Source: Candidatus Binatia bacterium
Lineage (GTDB): Bacteria > Desulfobacterota > Binatia > Bin18
Length of the DNA stretch: 64,000 nucleotides
Direction of reading: 5' to 3'
NCBI GenBank assembly: GCA_022826945.1
Contig: JAJDTY010000044.1
Location: 1 to 64,000, forward strand
In this document: positions 7,227-14,894 of the stretch, in pieces
How the letters are laid out: each line of letters opens with the position of its first letter
Position numbering within the stretch: the stretch's first letter is position 1
Translations under genes and position numbers: made by a program
The notes under the pieces: model-generated
Seen by the model: the letters and a program-made list of their open reading frames with translations, nothing else
Databases searched by the model: none
What the model was told of the DNA's origin: nothing

Positions 7227-8060
7227 ATGGATTTTCTCGAAGTTGTTGGTTCACGACGCAGCATTCGGATTTTCAAGCCCTGGGAGCAGGTCGAAAAGGA
7301 GAAGATACAACGGATTCTCGAAGTCGTCCGTTTGACTACCTGTCCGGGTAACCTTCAGCCGTGGCGCGCCATTGTTGTTGAACGCGACAAGCTGTCAAAA
7401 GAAGATCAGGAAACCCTACTGGCCTGTGACAACTATCAGGGGGCACACGTCAACGCACCAGTCTGGATCTACTGGTTTGCCGATGTGGAGGGTTCTACCG
7501 CAGACACCTTTCGGACCCGGGTCCACGACCTGGTAGACCTCGGAGCCCTGCCGACGTTCTACGGCTGGACGCATGAGACGATTGATTCGGCCATTGTCAA
7601 AGGCGAGACCGCGCCCGAAGGCATGCCGGCCATCCACTCGCTCATTCATGGGCTCCCGCGTGAGGCAGCGGAAGCCGTGGCCCGGCAGGAGACGGTCGGA
7701 GCGTGTGCGGTCGCCGTCCTGGCCGCCGTCAACGAAGGACTGGGCACCTGCCTGCACATGGCCGCCTCGGCCGAGAAAACTCCCGATCTCCACGCCGTCC
7801 TGAACGCGCCCGAGGGCTGGGTGCCGGTCTGGTGTCAATTAGTTGGTTATCCGGCGGAGTCTCCGGATGGAGGCGGTCAACGACCGCGTCTGCCCTTTGA
7901 AACGCTCTATTATGACGGCAGTTATGGCAAGCCTTTTGAGCGCGATTCTCAGGTTGTCGAAGAGTTGAAAGAAGAAAAACTGATCCAGGAACAAATGCCC
8001 AAGCCCGGGCGTTTTGAAGAACTCAAACATCTGGCCCGCATGCTGGGTTTTCCGCTGTAG
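7227..8060 (+). CDS. Nitroreductase-family protein, copy B
   Basis: A 277-residue nitroreductase-fold flavoprotein. MDFLEVVGSRRSIRIFKPW is followed by the classical FMN loop CPGNLQPWRAIVVERD; the C-terminus has ETVGACAVAVLAAVNEGLGT and CQLVGYPAESPDGG. ATG at 7227 has AAGGAGGA 6-8 bases upstream. It shares the whole length, including the GWTH-containing insert, with copy A. Such enzymes reduce nitro, quinone or enone substrates with NAD(P)H, and some act on F420 or remove halogens. The substrate is not evident. Confidence 0.8.
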   Translation: MDFLEVVGSRRSIRIFKPWEQVEKEKIQRILEVVRLTTCPGNLQPWRAIVVERDKLSKEDQETLLACDNYQGAHVNAPVWIYWFADVEGSTADTFRTRVHDLVDLGALPTFYGWTHETIDSAIVKGETAPEGMPAIHSLIHGLPREAAEAVARQETVGACAVAVLAAVNEGLGTCLHMAASAEKTPDLHAVLNAPEGWVPVWCQLVGYPAESPDGGGQRPRLPFETLYYDGSYGKPFERDSQVVEELKEEKLIQEQMPKPGRFEELKHLARMLGFPL

Positions 8061-8107
8061 GGGCATATACGCCTTCATCCGGCCTTCAGCCGAGTGAGGG
8101 CAGACTG

Positions 8108-8455
8108 ATGGAGCAAAATACTGCAACCATGAACGACCTCCAATCTTACCCCAGTGTCCAAAAGTGGATCGAGAACGTCAATCGCTTTTACAATCTCAGC
8201 GATGAGGAGTGGAACAGCCGCATTCAGACATTGGCTGATTTCTGCCGGTCCGAGGAAAAGGACCCGGATACGGTTATTGCCGAGGCCCTCGCGGACAGGG
8301 GAGAGAAGGTTGACTTTATTCGGCGGCTTAAGAGATTCGTCAAAACCCAGACCTCGAATCCACGCGTTGGACACGATTTGGAGAACATCGTCCGCTCGTT
8401 CTTTATTCATAACGGCGCCCGGGTGGTGACCCGTCCGTATCGTGCCGACTCCTAA
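8108..8455 (+). CDS. Small helical protein B, resembles integrase N-terminal SAM-like domain
   Basis: A 115-residue paralogue of the 6861 protein: VQKWIENV, LADFCRSEEKDPDTVIAEAL and a conserved end NIVRSFFIHNGARV. No recombinase catalytic residues follow. It is the last gene of the duplicated cassette, 47 bases after nitroreductase B. An ATG seven codons downstream is an alternative start. The repeated pairing with a nitroreductase suggests a linked function, but nothing in the sequence names it. Confidence 0.6.
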   Translation: MEQNTATMNDLQSYPSVQKWIENVNRFYNLSDEEWNSRIQTLADFCRSEEKDPDTVIAEALADRGEKVDFIRRLKRFVKTQTSNPRVGHDLENIVRSFFIHNGARVVTRPYRADS

Positions 8456-8475
8456 ACTCTGAGAGAGACTCCGCT

Positions 8476-9054
8476 CTAGCGCGTCTTAGCCTGGAGCGAT
8501 TCCTTGAATTCCTTGAGATCGCGCAACGCCGCGACAATATCGCTCAGAGAGTAGTGCGCATTCCGCGGGCTGGTCGAGGGCACTGCAAACACGTGGGCAC
8601 CACCGAAGCGGTGGTCCCGGTCGCCTAGGCCGGCATCTTTGCCGCAACAGATACGATAGCCGGTCAGACCGTTAAAACACACGATACGTGGCGCATAGTG
8701 AACAATTTTTTCGCGAAGCGCTTTTGCGCCGCGACGAAACTCAGCTTGTGAGACCTCATGGATACCCCCGGTCGGACGCTTGACAATATCGGTCAGCCCA
8801 ATACCCCAGCCCATGAGTCGGACGTCATCTTCCGGCCCGACCGGGTCGGGGACCAGCCCCGAGGCGGACAGCGCCTCCCAAAAACGATTGACCTTGTTGG
8901 CAAAATAATGACCGACCTCAGCAGAATAGAGGCCGGGATTCAGGCCAACAAACACGATATCCAAGTTTTTTCGTAAATAGTCAGGCAAAGTCCGCCCCCG
9001 CCTGGCCTCTCCGCGCCGTCTCTGTCCAGGGGTTTTCTGTGTTCCTTTTTTCAT
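8476..9054 (-). CDS. mug: G/U(T) mismatch-specific DNA glycosylase (Mug/TDG family)
   Basis: A 192-residue uracil-DNA glycosylase-fold protein. Motif A is VGLNPG (about residues 36-41) with the family Asn, and the C-terminal DNA-intercalating loop is PSTSPRNAHY. It excises uracil or ethenocytosine from mismatches, leaving abasic sites for base-excision repair. A basic tail (KKGTQKTPGQRRRGEARRGR) at the N-terminus could add DNA affinity. Its ATG overlaps the stop of the squalene/phytoene synthase gene by 4 bases (ATGA), so the two are translationally coupled although functionally unrelated. Confidence 0.85.
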   Translation of the reverse strand: MKKGTQKTPGQRRRGEARRGRTLPDYLRKNLDIVFVGLNPGLYSAEVGHYFANKVNRFWEALSASGLVPDPVGPEDDVRLMGWGIGLTDIVKRPTGGIHEVSQAEFRRGAKALREKIVHYAPRIVCFNGLTGYRICCGKDAGLGDRDHRFGGAHVFAVPSTSPRNAHYSLSDIVAALRDLKEFKESLQAKTR

Positions 9055-10148
9055 AGGGAGTGCTCGACTGAATCCAGGTTCTGGCTTGAAAAGCGGGCCG
9101 CGTGGTAATGGCGTGTCAGCGCCCGATTTGACCAGACCGTCACTAAGGAGCCGAGGAGGAGTCGATAGAGGTGTGAACGTGGAATCTTCACCCGGACGGT
9201 CGGGTCGAGCAGGTCTGACGCATCATGCAGGAGATGGACGGTTGCGGCACCGATGAGTAAGGGCCAAGCGCAAGCGAGGCGTAGTTGCCACTCGCGTCTG
9301 GGGATGGCCCGGGTATAGACCCAGCCCTCTTGATAATGGCTCAGAGTGGCCGCCAGCAACTCGTTCAACAGCGGCCGGACCTTGTTCATGGTTTCCCGCC
9401 GGTCCGCGCCACGTAGTTGTTCCGGTTCGATTCCTACGGCAATCAGGTCGGTCCGGGGGAGATAGCAGCGTCCAATTCGCAGGTCTTGGCCAAGGTCACG
9501 CAGGATATTGGTGAGCTGCAAGCCTTTACCAAATCGCACCGCCCGCGCACACATATCCTCGGCATCCCAGTGTTGCAGCGAAGCAATATGGTCCAGCGAG
9601 ATTTTTGTCCAGAATTCGCCGACACAGCCAGCCACGAAATAGGTGTAGCGGTCCAGGTCGGCCCGCGTTTCCAGCATGCCCATCCGCCCCTCTTCTTCAG
9701 CCGGGAACACCGTCAAATCCATTTGCATCCCCTGCGTCAGGGTGAGGACAAGGGTACGGATATGGGCCTGGTCGTGCGGGTCGAGCGCGTCCAGACACGA
9801 GAAGCACTGTCTGAGGCTTGAGAGTAAGGTGCGCTCGGCGGGATTATCCTGGCACGGCGCAAGCTCGCTCTCCAAGGTCTGACAAACTGCCAGATTCCGC
9901 TCTGCAAATGCGGCTCGATACTCCAGCAGACACTCCAGGCGGCCCGCGCGCGGCACGAGACGCGTATCCGCTATGGTGTCCGCGGCCCGGCAGAACAAAT
10001 AGGCCAGTCCGATCGGCCGCCGGAGCGCTTTAGGGAGAACGCGGACGCTCAGGTAAAATGATCGACTCACCCGCGGCAGGATGTCGAACAGGAGCGTATT
10101 TTCAACGGAGCGCTTCCCCACCATGCGCGTCAGACTCATGCGGGTCAC
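9051..10148 (-). CDS. Squalene/phytoene synthase-family prenyltransferase
   Basis: A 365-residue head-to-head prenyl synthase. It has both diphosphate-binding acidic motifs: DTIAD at residues 57-61 and NILRDLGQD in the second half, plus the YxYFVAGCVG helix (here YTYFVAGCVGEF). The length and the MDLTVF and CYLPRTDL segments fit squalene synthase (two farnesyl diphosphates to presqualene diphosphate or squalene) somewhat better than phytoene synthase. The C-terminus has hydrophobic stretches (ACAWPLLIGAATVHLL, RLLLGSLVTVW) that suggest membrane association. GTG start at 10148; an ATG four codons in is an alternative. No other hopanoid or carotenoid gene is nearby. Confidence 0.8.
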   Translation of the reverse strand: MTRMSLTRMVGKRSVENTLLFDILPRVSRSFYLSVRVLPKALRRPIGLAYLFCRAADTIADTRLVPRAGRLECLLEYRAAFAERNLAVCQTLESELAPCQDNPAERTLLSSLRQCFSCLDALDPHDQAHIRTLVLTLTQGMQMDLTVFPAEEEGRMGMLETRADLDRYTYFVAGCVGEFWTKISLDHIASLQHWDAEDMCARAVRFGKGLQLTNILRDLGQDLRIGRCYLPRTDLIAVGIEPEQLRGADRRETMNKVRPLLNELLAATLSHYQEGWVYTRAIPRREWQLRLACAWPLLIGAATVHLLHDASDLLDPTVRVKIPRSHLYRLLLGSLVTVWSNRALTRHYHAARFSSQNLDSVEHSL

Positions 10149-10154
10149 ACCGGC

Positions 10155-10697
10155 TCAGCCGGCCAGTAAACCCGATGCCCGGAATGCCTCAAGCGCCTTG
10201 CGCCGCATAGAGAAACGATCTTTTTCCGCAGCGCGCATTTCGGCAAAAGTGAGGTGACTCGCCTCTGGCTGAAAAATCGCATCCCAGCCAAACCCCCTCG
10301 TGCCTCGCGGCTGATCGGGGATGGAGCCCTGAACCGTTCCGGCAAAGGTACGCACGTTTTTACCGTCGCAATAGCCAAGCAGCGTTGTGGCCGTGGCCGC
10401 CCGATTCGTCTCCGCCCGCATCATCCGACACAGGCCCTCGGGACCAAGACTGCTGAGGAACCATTTGATTAATGCGCCGGGTAGTCCATTCCAGGCCGCA
10501 AAGGCCAGCCCCGTGTCTTCAACCAGGACGGGGCGGTTGAGCGCGGTGTAGGCCAGACGGGCCTTGTGTTCGACGACCGGGAGCGGGTCGATGGACTGAA
10601 TTTCGTCGAGCGGCAGCGATGCATACGCCAGCGTCGCACCGAGCAGACGTTCGCATTCCCGGACTTTATTTGTATTTCCGGAGATAAAAGTCAGCAT
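10155..10697 (-). CDS. rdgB: Non-canonical purine NTP pyrophosphatase (RdgB/HAM1 family)
   Basis: A 180-residue ITP/XTP pyrophosphatase. MLTFISGNTNKVRE is the family SGNxxK start; VLVEDTGLAFAAWNGLPGAL holds the catalytic acidic loop, and GFGWDAIFQPE and the SMRRKALEAF end are conserved. It hydrolyses dITP, XTP and similar nucleotides to monophosphates. ATG at 10697 begins at the conserved residue; an in-frame TTG at 10715 is possible, though neither has a clear ribosome site. KWFLSSLG replaces the usual KxF..RLG, a mild divergence. It is 6 bases upstream of the prenyl synthase gene, in the same operon. Confidence 0.85.
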   Translation of the reverse strand: MLTFISGNTNKVRECERLLGATLAYASLPLDEIQSIDPLPVVEHKARLAYTALNRPVLVEDTGLAFAAWNGLPGALIKWFLSSLGPEGLCRMMRAETNRAATATTLLGYCDGKNVRTFAGTVQGSIPDQPRGTRGFGWDAIFQPEASHLTFAEMRAAEKDRFSMRRKALEAFRASGLLAG

Positions 10698-10715
10698 GAC
10701 ACACACGGCAGCCAA

Positions 10716-11387
10716 CTATCGTTTGCGGCGGGGTATGCGGGTGGAGGGTTGGTCTGGATCCCCAGGACGAAAGGCATGGACACGGTGCCCCTTCACCTGC
10801 AAGGACCGCAGTCTCAGAAACTCCTCCTGGTCGATCAGCACCACCCCCTGCTGTAATGCCGCTACCTGTACTTGCACCGACGATTTGTGCGGGCTCAGGA
10901 TCATGACCTGGTTGCACTCGGTCCTTTTTGACGTCTCACGGGCCGCGTCAATCACCGCCTCGTCCACGCTCGCATATTCAACCAGACACCAGACCCGTTC
11001 GTCACCTCTGACAAGCTGTAGATAAGTGGCTGAGTCATCGGGCGCGTTCTGCAGCTGCGTTTCATACCCTTGGGCCTGAAGGACGCCAATAGCCTGCTCC
11101 AGAAATTCTGCGCCCTCCATCTGATCGATCTCAACCAGTTGGGACGCTTCCGCTTGCTGAAAGCGCTCAGCCGCATTGGGGCGCCGACGCGTAAAAGTGC
11201 TTATAAGCAACCAGACCCCAACACCACCCGCCAGCCACAAAATGGAACTCGGACCAAAGGATCGCAGCAGGGTTGTCGTTCCAAGGATGATCAGAAGGAG
11301 AAGCGCCGTTCCCTTCATCAGCTTGTCTCGTGAGCGCTTCGCTCGACGAAGTTTTTGCACTTCAACTGGACGAGAAGGCTCCTGCAT
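10716..11387 (-). CDS. Membrane-anchored Mrr-like restriction-endonuclease-fold protein
   Basis: A 223-residue protein with two membrane helices near the N-terminus (LMKGTALLLLIILGTTTLL and SSILWLAGGVGVWLLISTF), then a soluble domain. GAEFLEQAIGVLQAQGYETQ and AALQQGVVLIDQEEFLRL are the ends of an Mrr-type fold. At the place where Mrr nucleases have QxK, this reads CLVEYAS, so the lysine is absent and nuclease activity is doubtful. The C-terminus is basic. Role unknown. A hairpin at 11420-11445 lies in the leader, about 33 bases before the start. Confidence 0.6.
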   Translation of the reverse strand: MQEPSRPVEVQKLRRAKRSRDKLMKGTALLLLIILGTTTLLRSFGPSSILWLAGGVGVWLLISTFTRRRPNAAERFQQAEASQLVEIDQMEGAEFLEQAIGVLQAQGYETQLQNAPDDSATYLQLVRGDERVWCLVEYASVDEAVIDAARETSKRTECNQVMILSPHKSSVQVQVAALQQGVVLIDQEEFLRLRSLQVKGHRVHAFRPGDPDQPSTRIPRRKR

Positions 11388-11561
11388 AGTGTGCTCCTAC
11401 GTGGAGGGATTACCCTTTTGGCCCTATCGATTTAGCTGATAGGCCCCTCCTCCCGCAAGCGCATCTGCATATTTCACCGTGTTGGACGGCGTCTCGTGGA
11501 GCCTAAGCCGGCAACCATACGAGTCACGGTACGCAACCGGAGAGGAGGAGGATGGAGCGCA

Positions 11562-12428
11562 TCACTGCTTTGTAGTCAGCACAACACCACCGATCACGCA
11601 GGCAGTCCCGAGGATCTGTACCCGAGTGACTTGTTCGCCGAGAAAGATGGCTGACGAGATCATTACGATGATCGGAATGAGGTTCATGAACACCGCCGCG
11701 CGATGGGGACTCACTCTGGTCAGGGCCTGGTAGTACAGGAGATTCGTCATCGGAGACAGCACCGAGAGAAAGCCGAGGGCGATCAGGAAGAGGGGTGAAA
11801 AATCAAAGCCTGCGCTGAACGGAGCTTCGACCAAACACAGCGGGACCAAAATAAAGGTCCCGGCGATATACGAACTCGCCGTTGCCGCGGCTGCCGAGCG
11901 ATGCGCGAGCGCGACCCGACTATAGACGGTGTACGACGACCAGCTGAGTTGGCCGAGCAGGATATATAAATCTCCCCAATTCAAAGACAGATCAAAGAGA
12001 ATATCCAGGGAGCCCTGACAAATAATGGCAACGAGGCCCACAAAGGACAGCAGGATGCCTGAGACATTGACGAGGGAAAGCTGGTCTTTCAAGAAGGCCC
12101 AGGAGAAAAAGGCAACCCACATCGGGGTGGAGGCGGCGATAATACCCGCATTCGAAGCGGACGTCGTCTTGAGGCCAATATAAAAAAGCGTTCCGGCTCC
12201 AATCACGCCGGTGAGGGTCATGACAGCCGTACTCTTCAGGTCTTTTCGGAGTTCAGCCCACCAATCGGGCTGCGACTTCCAGCCCATGAGCGTCAAGAGC
12301 ACCGCACCGACGACCGTGCGGATAGCGATCAAGGTCAGCGGACCGATTGCGCCGAGCATGAATTTCCCGGCCGGGAAGTTCATTGCCCATAAACACACCA
12401 CGCCGAAGAGGAGAAAATAGGCCGCCAC
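11562..12428 (-). CDS. EamA/DMT-family transporter
   Basis: A 288-residue inner-membrane protein with about ten hydrophobic helices in two EamA repeats; the first begins FGVVCLWAMNFPAGKFML and the second GDLYILLGQLSWSSYTVYSR. DMT transporters export amino acids, nucleobases or other metabolites, and the substrate cannot be predicted. GTG start at 12428 with AAGG about 8 bases upstream. The 174 bases upstream of the next minus-strand gene hold no further gene. Confidence 0.85.
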   Translation of the reverse strand: MAAYFLLFGVVCLWAMNFPAGKFMLGAIGPLTLIAIRTVVGAVLLTLMGWKSQPDWWAELRKDLKSTAVMTLTGVIGAGTLFYIGLKTTSASNAGIIAASTPMWVAFFSWAFLKDQLSLVNVSGILLSFVGLVAIICQGSLDILFDLSLNWGDLYILLGQLSWSSYTVYSRVALAHRSAAAATASSYIAGTFILVPLCLVEAPFSAGFDFSPLFLIALGFLSVLSPMTNLLYYQALTRVSPHRAAVFMNLIPIIVMISSAIFLGEQVTRVQILGTACVIGGVVLTTKQ

Positions 12429-12494
12429 GTATGCCTTATCCTTTAATCACAGCCAGGGGTGTGGCAACGTGTTTATCGTTGCAGGCCCGCACCC

Positions 12495-13016
12495 TCATTC
12501 ACCATCATACTGGATAAAGGAAAAGACAGGATGCGGGGTAAGGCGTTCTCGGCCGCCCAAAAAGGACAGCTCTATCAGGAAGGCGGCTTCGACGATGTGA
12601 GCCTGGAGTTTTTCCGCCAGCAAAACGGCGGCTTGTGCCGTGCCGCCGGTGGCTAAGAGATCATCGATCAGCAATACGCGACTGTTCGGCGGGAATGCAT
12701 CCTGATGAATCTCTACCGTATCCGTTCCATACTCGAGCTCATAGCTTGCTGCAAAGGTTGCTGCCGGCAGCTTGCCGGGTTTTCGAACCAGGGCATGACC
12801 ACAGCCCAGGGCATAGGCCAGTGCCGAGCCAAAGAGAAACCCACGCGACTCAATCCCCAGGACGATGTCGATTTTGTTTCTATACCGGTCGACGAGTTGA
12901 TTTATCACCTGCTGCCAGGCTGGTCCATTAGTCAGTAAGGGCGTAATGTCCTTAAAAACGATGCCTGGTTTGGGAAAATCCGGGACCTCACGAATCAATG
13001 TTTTCAAGTCCGGCAT
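12495..13016 (-). CDS. apt: Adenine phosphoribosyltransferase
   Basis: A 173-residue type I phosphoribosyltransferase. [20 protein letters not shown] is the APT-specific N-terminus, [10 protein letters not shown] the base-side loop and [14 protein letters not shown] the PRPP-binding motif. It converts adenine and PRPP to AMP in purine salvage. ATG at 13016 has GAGGAG 8 bases upstream. The next gene upstream, for a cell-wall peptidase, may share its promoter. Confidence 0.95.
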   Translation of the reverse strand: MPDLKTLIREVPDFPKPGIVFKDITPLLTNGPAWQQVINQLVDRYRNKIDIVLGIESRGFLFGSALAYALGCGHALVRKPGKLPAATFAASYELEYGTDTVEIHQDAFPPNSRVLLIDDLLATGGTAQAAVLLAEKLQAHIVEAAFLIELSFLGGRERLTPHPVFSFIQYDGE

Positions 13017-13054
13017 GCATTTCTCCTCAATCCCTTTTTTGTCTTTGTCCGGTT

Positions 13055-13792
13055 TTATTTCTGCTGCGTCGCGTGGCGCACAGGGGTCAAATAATGGAGC
13101 GGGTTGCGGGCGTTTTTACCACTGCGGACCTCAAAGTGTAAGCAGGGACCCGTTACCCGGCCGCTTTCTCCAACCTCACCAATAATATCGCCCCGCTGGA
13201 CGACCTGGCCGTCTTTCACAAGATTGCGGCGATGGTGCGCGTATACGGTGGTAAAACCGTTCGCATGCTTCAGAATAACAACATTGCCATAGCCGCGTAA
13301 TGCGTCGCTAAAGATGACCCGCCCTGCGGCTGCCGCACGGACCGGGGTGCCGACCGGAGCGGCAATGTCGATGCCATCGTGGAAGCTCCCGTTACGCGGA
13401 CCGAAACGGGAGGTCAACCTGCCGTTGAGCGGCCAACTGAAGAGCTTTTCCGTATCCTTGGGAATAGGTGGAGGTGATTTCGATCTCCAGCGTGACCGGC
13501 TCTGCCTCTTCTCAGCCCTGGAGCGGGAGGACCGGGCCGTTGCTGCCCTGGACCGGTTATATCTGGCTCCGGGCGGCATACGCAGACGCTGCCCGGCCGC
13601 TATACGGTCAGGATTGCGAATCCCATTCAGTGCTGCCAACTCCTGATACGGAATGCGGTATGCATACCCGATCTCGGACAGCGTCTCACCAGGCCGAACG
13701 ACGTGATATCCGTACTGGGTGCGGGAACATGCTGAAAGGCCGACCAGTACACATAGGAAGACGCCGAGGACCACTCCACCCCACCGCCGCAC
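13055..13792 (-). CDS. LysM/M23 peptidase-domain lipoprotein (NlpD/EnvC-like)
   Basis: A 245-residue lipoprotein: signal peptide ending LSAC, with the lipidated Cys at about residue 22. One LysM domain follows ([20 protein letters not shown] to QRLRMPPG), then a basic serine/arginine-rich linker, and a C-terminal M23 domain ([20 protein letters not shown]). Zinc ligands H and D of HDGID, the YAHH histidines and LHFEV are present, so it could be an active endopeptidase rather than a degenerate NlpD. It probably acts on peptidoglycan during division from the outer membrane. A promoter candidate is 58-86 bases upstream. Confidence 0.85.
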   Translation of the reverse strand: MRRWGGVVLGVFLCVLVGLSACSRTQYGYHVVRPGETLSEIGYAYRIPYQELAALNGIRNPDRIAAGQRLRMPPGARYNRSRAATARSSRSRAEKRQSRSRWRSKSPPPIPKDTEKLFSWPLNGRLTSRFGPRNGSFHDGIDIAAPVGTPVRAAAAGRVIFSDALRGYGNVVILKHANGFTTVYAHHRRNLVKDGQVVQRGDIIGEVGESGRVTGPCLHFEVRSGKNARNPLHYLTPVRHATQQK

Positions 13793-13849
13793 TGCTTCTT
13801 CCCTCTCCTAGAGCAAACGATTCACCCGCTATCATGCGCGCTATAAATT

Positions 13850-13878
13850 ATTGTCAGGCGCGCGCGCCACTTTGTCAA
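13850..13878 (-). promoter_or_regulatory. Candidate sigma-70 promoter for the LysM/M23 gene
   Basis: On the minus strand: perfect -35 TTGACA, 17-base GC-rich spacer, -10-like GACAAT (4 of 6). It is the only good match between the DUF368 gene and the peptidase gene. Confidence 0.45.
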
Positions 13879-13921
13879 GAAATGAGATTGATGAAAGACG
13901 CCCTCAACACGCCGGAGCAAC

Positions 13922-14893
13922 CTAGTTTTTGAGTCGGTCCAGGCCGAGGGTCGTTCCCACACCAAGGACGATCAACCCCAGCGCAGCGCCTATCTGCCCG
14001 GCGCTGGGCGGAAACATCCGGACCGGCCAGTCTTCGGCATCGATCTGGGACAGAGTTTCCGAGGTGATCGCTTGACCACGCACCCGATCACCAATCTGCG
14101 GGGGGACGCCGGCCTGAAACGGCCATAGGCCAATGGTCGCCCCCAGCACCAAGCCCATGAGAGCACCGAGTGTGGCCGTTCGATAGTGTTCCAGCAACCA
14201 ACGGATGAGATTACTGACCCCGATAACACCCGCCACCACACCGAGGCCGACCGGGATGACGACCCATAGCGCCTCGTGAATGAGGGGCCAGTGCAGTCCG
14301 GCCTGCTCACCCGCTCCAAACAGGCCCAGGCGCAGTTTTTCTATGCTTCTGAGGATGGGCACATATTGGCCGAGCAAGAGGAGAAGATAGCCTCCGGATA
14401 CCCCGGGCAGCACCATTGCGCTGGCCCCAGCCAGACCGGCAAGAAAGAGCAACCCGAGAGACTCCTCTCCCGGCCCCGTTTGCATCGGTGTCCCAAAGGC
14501 GAGCAGGCTCATCAGCAGAAAAGTGCCCCCGGCGCTGATGAAAAAGCGCGGCGACACCGGCTGCGCAAGACGCCACAGGAGCGGCACACTCCCCAGCGTG
14601 AGGCCAATAAACAGGCTGTACATGATCCAGCGGTGCGTAATAACCAGGGTTTTGGTGGGTCCGGCGAGGAGCAGAATGGCCAGGACCGCGGCGCCGCCAA
14701 TCGTCCCCAGTAGGACCACGGACGACCAGCGCCAGCGTAATGTCGTGATTTCAGCGATGGCCCCGATAAAGCCAGGATAGACACCGGTGATCAGCAACAT
14801 GGTGCCGCCGCTGATACCAGGAACGAGATTGGCCAGCCCCATTAGCGCTCCGCCAATAACGGCGTGGACGAGCGGGCTCGATTGTTCGGCCAT
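13922..14893 (-). CDS. DUF368 membrane protein, likely polyprenyl-phosphate transporter (PopT type)
   Basis: A 323-residue inner-membrane protein with about eight to nine helices. The family signature GLANLVPGISGGTMLL is at the N-terminus and is echoed by GASAMVLPGVSGGYLLLL midway, showing the internal repeat of two re-entrant PGxSGG loops. DUF368 proteins have been linked to returning undecaprenyl phosphate across the membrane. It starts 1 base from the stop of cimA, so it is at least co-transcribed with the amino-acid genes. Confidence 0.85.
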   Translation of the reverse strand: MAEQSSPLVHAVIGGALMGLANLVPGISGGTMLLITGVYPGFIGAIAEITTLRWRWSSVVLLGTIGGAAVLAILLLAGPTKTLVITHRWIMYSLFIGLTLGSVPLLWRLAQPVSPRFFISAGGTFLLMSLLAFGTPMQTGPGEESLGLLFLAGLAGASAMVLPGVSGGYLLLLLGQYVPILRSIEKLRLGLFGAGEQAGLHWPLIHEALWVVIPVGLGVVAGVIGVSNLIRWLLEHYRTATLGALMGLVLGATIGLWPFQAGVPPQIGDRVRGQAITSETLSQIDAEDWPVRMFPPSAGQIGAALGLIVLGVGTTLGLDRLKN

Positions 14894-14894
14894 A

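Noticed and set aside
6861-8455. The small helical proteins as genuine integrases or mobile-element remnants
   Set aside because: No catalytic domain, attachment site, direct repeat or transposase surrounds them, so I keep only the fold resemblance.
11420-11445. Hairpin in the leader of the Mrr-like gene as a riboswitch
   Set aside because: It is a single stem with a bulge and matches no known riboswitch family; mentioned only in the gene entry.
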